Assembly (NCBI GenBank): GCA_045535815.1 | Contig: JAZSMJ010000019.1 | Coordinates: forward strand, 1 to 10,721 | Origin: JAZSMJ01 sp045535815 | GTDB lineage: Bacteria; Bacillota; Clostridia; Oscillospirales; CAG-272 | Direction: 5' to 3' | Length of the DNA: 10,721 bases | Shown here: in pieces, positions 6,516 to 10,721 of the stretch | How positions within the stretch are numbered: the stretch's first letter is position 1 | Layout: each line of letters starts with the position of its first letter | The notes under the pieces: generated by a model | The model's input: the letters and a program-made list of their open reading frames with translations, nothing else | What the model was told of the DNA's origin: nothing | Database searches by the model: none | Translations under genes and position numbers: made by a program

Positions 6516-8863
6516 AAAGACTGATCAGTTTAATATTTATCGCAGTGCTTCTGATAGCATCTCTTTCTGCCTGCGGCGGTGATGAGGCTAAGGTCCTTGC
6601 CACTCCTCAGAACGTTTCGCTTTCCGACACGGGACTTATCACCTGGGATGCGGTTGATAATGCCGAGAGCTATACCGTCACGATAGGTGACAAGACCTAC
6701 TCAACAGACAAAAATTCCTATCAGGTAACATCTCTTTCGGTAGACTTTACCTATTCGGTTGTGGCTAATGCAGAAGGATATACAAGCTCGCTTCCCTCAG
6801 CGCAGGGAACCTACCGTGTGCCCTATACGCCACCCGTTGATACCACTCCCGAGATAGCTGTTGCGATCAGCGGCAAGTCCGAGGTTCGCTACGGCACACC
6901 CATCACCCTTTCGGCTACCGTTTCGGGAACCGAGGATCAGACGGTCATCTGGAGCGTGGTAAGCGGCGGCGAGCTCGTTACCATTGACGCCATCTCGGGT
7001 AAGCTTACTGCCAAGTCCTTGGATAAGGGCGGTATTGTTGAGGTCCGTGCAATAAGCCTTGCGGACGAATCCTGCTACGGCTCGAAGATAATCACCGTGC
7101 TGACTCCTCCCGAGCTTACCCAGGAGATGATCGACCTGCTTGGAAATCAGACGAAGCTCGGCTTTGAGGGCTTCATCAACATTTCGCTTTACACCATCGG
7201 TGTAATGGAGGAGTTCTATATGTCCTCCTCCACTACCGTAAAGACCTCGCTTGACGGCGAGCATTGGTATGCCGAATATGATAATCTGGATATGGGCATC
7301 GTTTCCCAGCTCTATTTTAAGAATGACAACGGTATTGCTTCTCAGGTCGGCGTAAGCTTTGAGAACGAGGAGGAATACGCTCCTATGCTCGACGAGAACG
7401 GAAGTAAGGTAAGCTGGATCGATAGCGGACTTTATAACAACTTCAAGGGGCTTACCGTATCCGACTTCAAGTTTAACGAGGAGAAATGGTGCTACGAGTA
7501 CGTAGGAAATGACAAGGACCTTCCTCAGAGAATGGTTTCTGCCGCCAACCCCTATGATTTCAAAGCGATCGGTCTTTCCCTCATTATTGAGGAGGGCGAG
7601 ATAATGGGCATACGTGCCATCTCCGCCGACGATTACGGAATTGCAAGCGGCTACCGTGCCGTTCAGGAGCTTACCGTAGCGGTAAACTTCGGTGAGACCG
7701 TAGACGTGCCTACCATTTCCAAGTATCCTACCGACCCCGACGGCAATCACGATCCTCTTAAAGAGGCGATTGTCAATATGCAGAATCAGACCAACTATAC
7801 TCTTGATTTCGTTGAAACCACCGCATCCTATCTTACCAACGGATACGTTGTTTCAGGATTTACCGAAACCGTTACGGACGACCTTTGCTACTTCGATCCC
7901 TTCACCGTGAAGTATAGCAGCGACGGTCAGGAGATCCGTACCTATACCGAGGCGCCTTACGGATATATTAAGGTTAGCGATACGCTCTATAACGCCTTCT
8001 ACAGCAATGACACAGGCGGCTTCGCAGCCACACGTGCATGGAAGGGTGACTTTGATTCCACCAAGCCTACCTTCGCATTCGCTGCCGAGATATTCACCTC
8101 ATATTACGAGGAGAAGGACGAGGATACCGACGAGGTTACCTCCATCACCTATTACGTTGATGCGCCTATGTCGGCGGTTGCCTCTACCTTCTACTACGGT
8201 GTGGGCAACGATATCCAGCTTTACGGCATCTTCGCTACCACGGGATATATTTCCTCGACGGAAAGCTTCACTCCCTTCGTGGTGGTTGAGAAGGTTGACG
8301 GAATTGGATATATCATAACCGAGGCTTGCTTCTACTTCTATATCGGCAGCATCTATGGCGTGGTTGAGATCAAATACAGCGATTTCGGCAGTGCAGCTGT
8401 TGACGTTGAGGAGACAGAGAAGCTTGAGGCTCCCGCCTTTGAGAGCCGTGAGATCCCTACCGAATGGAACGAGCTGACAATCATTATGTCAAGCGACGAG
8501 AGCTCCATTGAGGAGGATAAGGAGATGAGGGCAGACCTTGCGCTGAACGAATTCTTCGACGATCCCGAGATGGCGGAAAAGCTCCCCTTCTTCGGAAAGG
8601 TTCTCGGTGACACCTACGGCTTTGGTCTGACAACATTCCATTTGCCCAGCGGATCGGATTCCGCAAAGCCCGCTATAGTATTCTACTACGACGTGCCTCT
8701 TGATATGGATTACACCATTGACGATTCTCTCGCCCTTGTGAATGAATTCCTTGTGGAGGAGGGCTTTACACGTAACTCCCGTGGCGAATTCGTTAAGGGT
8801 AATCTTCATATATCCCCGCTCGATGTTAGCTTGGACTTCACCATTTATGTATGGATTGAATAA
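6512..8863 (+). CDS. Lipoprotein with Fn3-like, Ig-like and two tandem unassigned modules (783 aa)
   Basis: The start is supported by an AAGGAG 10 bases upstream and by the signal peptide. MKRLISLIFIAVLLIASLSAC has a basic N-region, a hydrophobic core and a lipobox L18-S19-A20-C21, so Cys21 should be lipidated and the protein held on the outer face of the membrane. Residues about 28-105 look like an Fn3 domain (LITWDAVDNAESYTVTIG, a typical W-x-x-V-x-x-A-x-x-Y pattern). Residues about 112-198 are Big_2-like (TVIWSVVSGGELVTI, GKLTAKS). Two tandem modules follow, at about 202-415 and 416-640, each opening with a helix and N-Q-T. A C-terminal domain at about 645-783 (WNELTIIMSSDES to the end) has alternating helix and strand. 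I do not recognise the modules as a named family. The gene overlaps gene 1 and precedes a paralogue, which suggests a shared surface function. It has no enzyme motif; a ligand-binding or scaffold role is only inferred. Confidence 0.93.
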   Translation: MKRLISLIFIAVLLIASLSACGGDEAKVLATPQNVSLSDTGLITWDAVDNAESYTVTIGDKTYSTDKNSYQVTSLSVDFTYSVVANAEGYTSSLPSAQGTYRVPYTPPVDTTPEIAVAISGKSEVRYGTPITLSATVSGTEDQTVIWSVVSGGELVTIDAISGKLTAKSLDKGGIVEVRAISLADESCYGSKIITVLTPPELTQEMIDLLGNQTKLGFEGFINISLYTIGVMEEFYMSSSTTVKTSLDGEHWYAEYDNLDMGIVSQLYFKNDNGIASQVGVSFENEEEYAPMLDENGSKVSWIDSGLYNNFKGLTVSDFKFNEEKWCYEYVGNDKDLPQRMVSAANPYDFKAIGLSLIIEEGEIMGIRAISADDYGIASGYRAVQELTVAVNFGETVDVPTISKYPTDPDGNHDPLKEAIVNMQNQTNYTLDFVETTASYLTNGYVVSGFTETVTDDLCYFDPFTVKYSSDGQEIRTYTEAPYGYIKVSDTLYNAFYSNDTGGFAATRAWKGDFDSTKPTFAFAAEIFTSYYEEKDEDTDEVTSITYYVDAPMSAVASTFYYGVGNDIQLYGIFATTGYISSTESFTPFVVVEKVDGIGYIITEACFYFYIGSIYGVVEIKYSDFGSAAVDVEETEKLEAPAFESREIPTEWNELTIIMSSDESSIEEDKEMRADLALNEFFDDPEMAEKLPFFGKVLGDTYGFGLTTFHLPSGSDSAKPAIVFYYDVPLDMDYTIDDSLALVNEFLVEEGFTRNSRGEFVKGNLHISPLDVSLDFTIYVWIE
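7115..7735 (+). repeat. Tandem module copy A of lipoprotein 1
   Basis: The module begins LTQEMIDLLGNQTKLGFEGF, has LYNNFKGLTVSDFKFN and KWCYEY in its middle, and ends with SLIIEEGEIMGIRAIS then TVAVNFGETVDV. These anchors line up with the first module of gene 3 (LTSDMLVAVGNP, LWNHLSNLNVNKFSYD, VYKYS, LYLYVEDGAITKLVAQTS, ISIDFSNVGTTV). The alignment was made by eye. Confidence 0.72.
7757..8410 (+). repeat. Tandem module copy B of lipoprotein 1
   Basis: It starts LKEAIVNMQNQTNYTLDFVE and ends VVEIKYSDFGSAAVD. The start and end anchors match module copy A, and the start matches gene 3 copy B (LQAAFDKMKDATNYTFRVVD). Its middle, KPTFAFAAEIFTSY then YYVDAPMSAVASTFYY, matches gene 3's PDFDVSANIFRL and YTFALRESAITREVAMEL. 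It carries extra acidic sequence (YYEEKDEDTDE) that gene 3 lacks. Confidence 0.7.
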
Positions 8864-8896
8864 CATCTTAAAATAAAATAAGAAAGGAACAAAAAA
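8864..8896. other. Short AT-rich gap between the two lipoprotein genes
   Basis: The 33 bases are made almost only of A and T with a few G and C, unlike the coding sequence on either side. A second stop (TAA, 8879-8881) lies in frame with gene 2, so read-through would still not fuse it to gene 3, which uses the same frame. No stem-loop followed by T-run is seen, so I find no terminator, and no convincing promoter either. Confidence 0.75.
8883..8889 (+). promoter_or_regulatory. Ribosome binding site of gene 3
   Basis: AAAGGAA lies 7 bases before the ATG at 8897, a good Shine-Dalgarno with normal spacing. With the signal peptide it fixes the start of the second lipoprotein. Confidence 0.75.
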
Positions 8897-10721
8897 ATGA
8901 AAAAATCTATTGTTCGTGTATTGGCGCTCATCCTTGTTTGTGTGATGGTGCTGCCTTCGTTTGCGGCTTGTGTTAGGCCTGATAATAATAACAACGATGG
9001 CGGTGGTACCACCGATACGCCCAATCCCCCCGATGACGGCGGTACAACTCCTCCTCCCCCTGCAGATATCGTAAAAATCGAAATGTCTGCTACTGCATCC
9101 CAGATCCAGAAGGGTGACACCGTACAGGTAACCGCCCGTGTTACAGGTGCGAAGAACACCAAGGTAACCTGGTCTGTTTCTCATCCCGACGTAGTAACCG
9201 TTGATGAAAACGGTGTTGTAACTATGGTTGGTGACATCACCATTGATACCATCATCACCGTTACTGCTACCTCCGAGGAGAACAACACAGTTAGGGCAAC
9301 CAAGACACTTATTGCCAAGGCTCCCGTTGTTGACGGCAGAGTAGGCGAGCTTACCTCCGATATGCTTGTTGCGGTAGGTAACCCCAGCATCACTCTTAAC
9401 GGTACCGTTACAGATATTTATAACGATATCAATAATCCTGCAAACAGCTCTAAGGATGTGTATGAATATACCATCGAAATGGCTGACGGTGCTTGGAAGG
9501 GCAGCTGGAATCACCAGGGCTCCAAGAATGTTATCGTAAGCAACTATCGCAGAGGCGATAAGGAGGGCGTTAAGGACCAGAACGGTAATTCGGGTCACGA
9601 GATGCTCGAGATGATTATTGATAAGAACAACCAGGTTTACGCTAAGCCCATTAAGGACTATATGAGCTATCCTGCAGTTTGGGAGAGCCAGCATCTCTGG
9701 AATCACCTCAGCAACCTTAACGTAAATAAGTTCAGCTATGACGTAGAAAACGACGTTTATAAGTACAGCATTGATCCCGAGAGCATTGACGATATGTATC
9801 TTATGACATATTTCGCATTCTCTCTTACTCCTATCCTTGGTAACGAGGATACCTTTATGGAGCTTTACCTCTACGTTGAGGACGGCGCTATCACCAAGCT
9901 TGTAGCACAGACCTCGGTTATTATGATCGGTGACGATCCCGAGAATCCCGATGCTACTCAGTATACAACCATCTCGATCGATTTCTCTAACGTTGGTACT
10001 ACCGTTGTATCCGATCCTGCTCCCTATGAGGCTGCTCAGTATGCAGATAAGCTTCAGGCAGCCTTCGATAAGATGAAGGATGCAACCAACTACACCTTCC
10101 GTGTTGTTGACAGCATGAATTCTATGCCCGACACAGGTGACTATGATCTTTACAGCGTAAACGGCGACGCATCGGCTATTACACTTTCTCCCACCGCCAC
10201 TGCAGGCCATCCCTACCAGAACACCGTCTCCTCTGTCGGTACTGCAGGCTCTGTTGGCTTCGTAACTCCCGAGGCGATCGTTATCGGCGTAACAGGTAAG
10301 TACAGCTACAGCCTTGACGGTAAGAACTATCACACCGAATATTCGGGATATAAGCAGAACAGCGATGGAACATACGATGAGTTCGAGTCCGACGCAAACG
10401 GCTTCTACGGTACCAAGAAGGTTGTGGGCAACATCCTTGACATTATGCCCGACTTCGACGTATCTGCAAATATCTTCCGTCTTACCGGTATGATGATCAA
10501 CGTTGATACCGATAAGTATGAGTACACCTTCGCTCTCCGTGAGTCTGCTATCACCAGAGAGGTTGCTATGGAGCTTTGCGCTTACAGCTATGCTGACGAT
10601 GCTGCCGCAACCTCCGCTATGCTCCTCACCATCAAGGTAGACGAGGACGGCAATCTCATTTCCGTACAGTTCCCCTATGACCTCAGCGGTGTATACGGCG
10701 GCTCCTGCATCGTTTCCTATG
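8897..10721 (+). CDS. Lipoprotein with Ig-like domain and two tandem modules, paralogue of the upstream lipoprotein; 3' partial
   Basis: The frame runs from the ATG at 8897 to the window edge with no stop, giving 608 residues. MKKSIVRVLALILVCVMVLP begins a Sec signal peptide and F22-A23-A24-C25 is a lipobox with Phe instead of the usual Leu at -3, so Cys25 is the probable lipid site. A low-complexity Asn/Gly/Asp/Thr/Pro linker (residues about 27-56) follows. Residues about 57-140 are a Big_2-like domain (VTWSVSHPDVVTVDENGVVT). Modules at about 152-385 and 386 to the end match the two modules of gene 2 in order and anchor motifs, but there is no Fn3-like domain. By comparison with gene 2 the missing part should hold the end of module B and perhaps the C-terminal domain. 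The distance to gene 2 and the absence of a terminator suggest the same transcript. The function is unknown; a surface binding role is inferred. Confidence 0.92.
   Translation, partial: MKKSIVRVLALILVCVMVLPSFAACVRPDNNNNDGGGTTDTPNPPDDGGTTPPPPADIVKIEMSATASQIQKGDTVQVTARVTGAKNTKVTWSVSHPDVVTVDENGVVTMVGDITIDTIITVTATSEENNTVRATKTLIAKAPVVDGRVGELTSDMLVAVGNPSITLNGTVTDIYNDINNPANSSKDVYEYTIEMADGAWKGSWNHQGSKNVIVSNYRRGDKEGVKDQNGNSGHEMLEMIIDKNNQVYAKPIKDYMSYPAVWESQHLWNHLSNLNVNKFSYDVENDVYKYSIDPESIDDMYLMTYFAFSLTPILGNEDTFMELYLYVEDGAITKLVAQTSVIMIGDDPENPDATQYTTISIDFSNVGTTVVSDPAPYEAAQYADKLQAAFDKMKDATNYTFRVVDSMNSMPDTGDYDLYSVNGDASAITLSPTATAGHPYQNTVSSVGTAGSVGFVTPEAIVIGVTGKYSYSLDGKNYHTEYSGYKQNSDGTYDEFESDANGFYGTKKVVGNILDIMPDFDVSANIFRLTGMMINVDTDKYEYTFALRESAITREVAMELCAYSYADDAAATSAMLLTIKVDEDGNLISVQFPYDLSGVYGGSCIVSY
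9350..10020 (+). repeat. Tandem module copy A of lipoprotein 2
   Basis: It opens LTSDMLVAVGNPSITLNGTV, has HLWNHLSNLNVNKFSYD and VYKYSIDPESIDD in the middle and closes with LYLYVEDGAITKLVAQTS and ISIDFSNVGTTVV. All these anchors have counterparts at the same order in module A of gene 2. The Trp-rich stretch AWKGSWNHQGSKN (about residues 198-210) is not obvious in the gene 2 copy. Confidence 0.7.
10052..10721 (+). repeat. Tandem module copy B of lipoprotein 2 (runs off window)
   Basis: It starts LQAAFDKMKDATNYTFRVVD, and contains YSYSLDGKNYHTEYSGYKQN, PDFDVSANIFRL and VDEDGNLISVQFPYDLSGVY. The alternating strands with a K-x-Y pattern recall LolA/LppX-like lipoprotein folds, but this fold guess is weak. 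The module is not complete before the window ends. Confidence 0.6.

Noticed and set aside
6797..7750. 317-residue minus-strand open frame
   Set aside because: In register antisense of the first lipoprotein, without ribosome binding site or domain support.
8864..8896. Terminator or promoter between the lipoprotein genes
   Set aside because: The gap has no inverted repeat followed by T residues and is too short for a convincing promoter plus leader; its AT-richness alone is not enough.
8489..10333. 614-residue minus-strand open frame
   Set aside because: It lies antisense and in register with two genes that have signal peptides, ribosome binding sites and recognised domains. Its translation shows no domain pattern.

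Overview
The window looks like a surface-protein locus from a Gram-positive, probably gut-associated member of the Clostridia (Firmicutes/Bacillota). The support is: a C5a-peptidase/lactocepin-type subtilase fused to BspA-type leucine-rich repeats, two lipoproteins with Sec/lipobox signal peptides, strong purine-rich ribosome binding sites, and moderate GC content (about half, by eye). The exact taxon cannot be read from the sequence.

Three genes lie on the + strand, and coding sequence fills nearly all of the window. (1) Positions 3-6515 hold a giant cell-surface protein whose 5' end is cut off by the window. In order it has the back half of an S8 subtilase domain with a PA insert and the catalytic Ser, a C5a-peptidase-like Fn3 region, two bacterial Ig-like (Big_2) domains, about 32 BspA/LRR_5 repeats, a helical region, a Pro-rich stalk, one transmembrane helix and a very acidic cytoplasmic tail. 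(2) Positions 6512-8863 encode a 783-residue lipoprotein that overlaps gene 1 by an ATGA. (3) Positions 8897-10721 encode a second lipoprotein, open at the window's right edge, 33 bases after gene 2.

The two lipoproteins are diverged paralogues. Each has a signal peptide, an Ig-like domain, and two tandem copies of a roughly 215-235-residue module that I cannot assign to a named family. Line-up of the four copies shows the same anchor motifs at the start, middle and end. Spacing suggests one transcription unit that makes a membrane-anchored protease/adhesin together with two lipid-anchored partners on the same membrane face. The functional link (substrate capture, scaffold, or regulation of the protease) is inference.

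No RNA genes, mobile elements, CRISPR arrays, promoters or terminators were found. The promoter of the unit must lie upstream of the window, and no terminator is visible between the genes.
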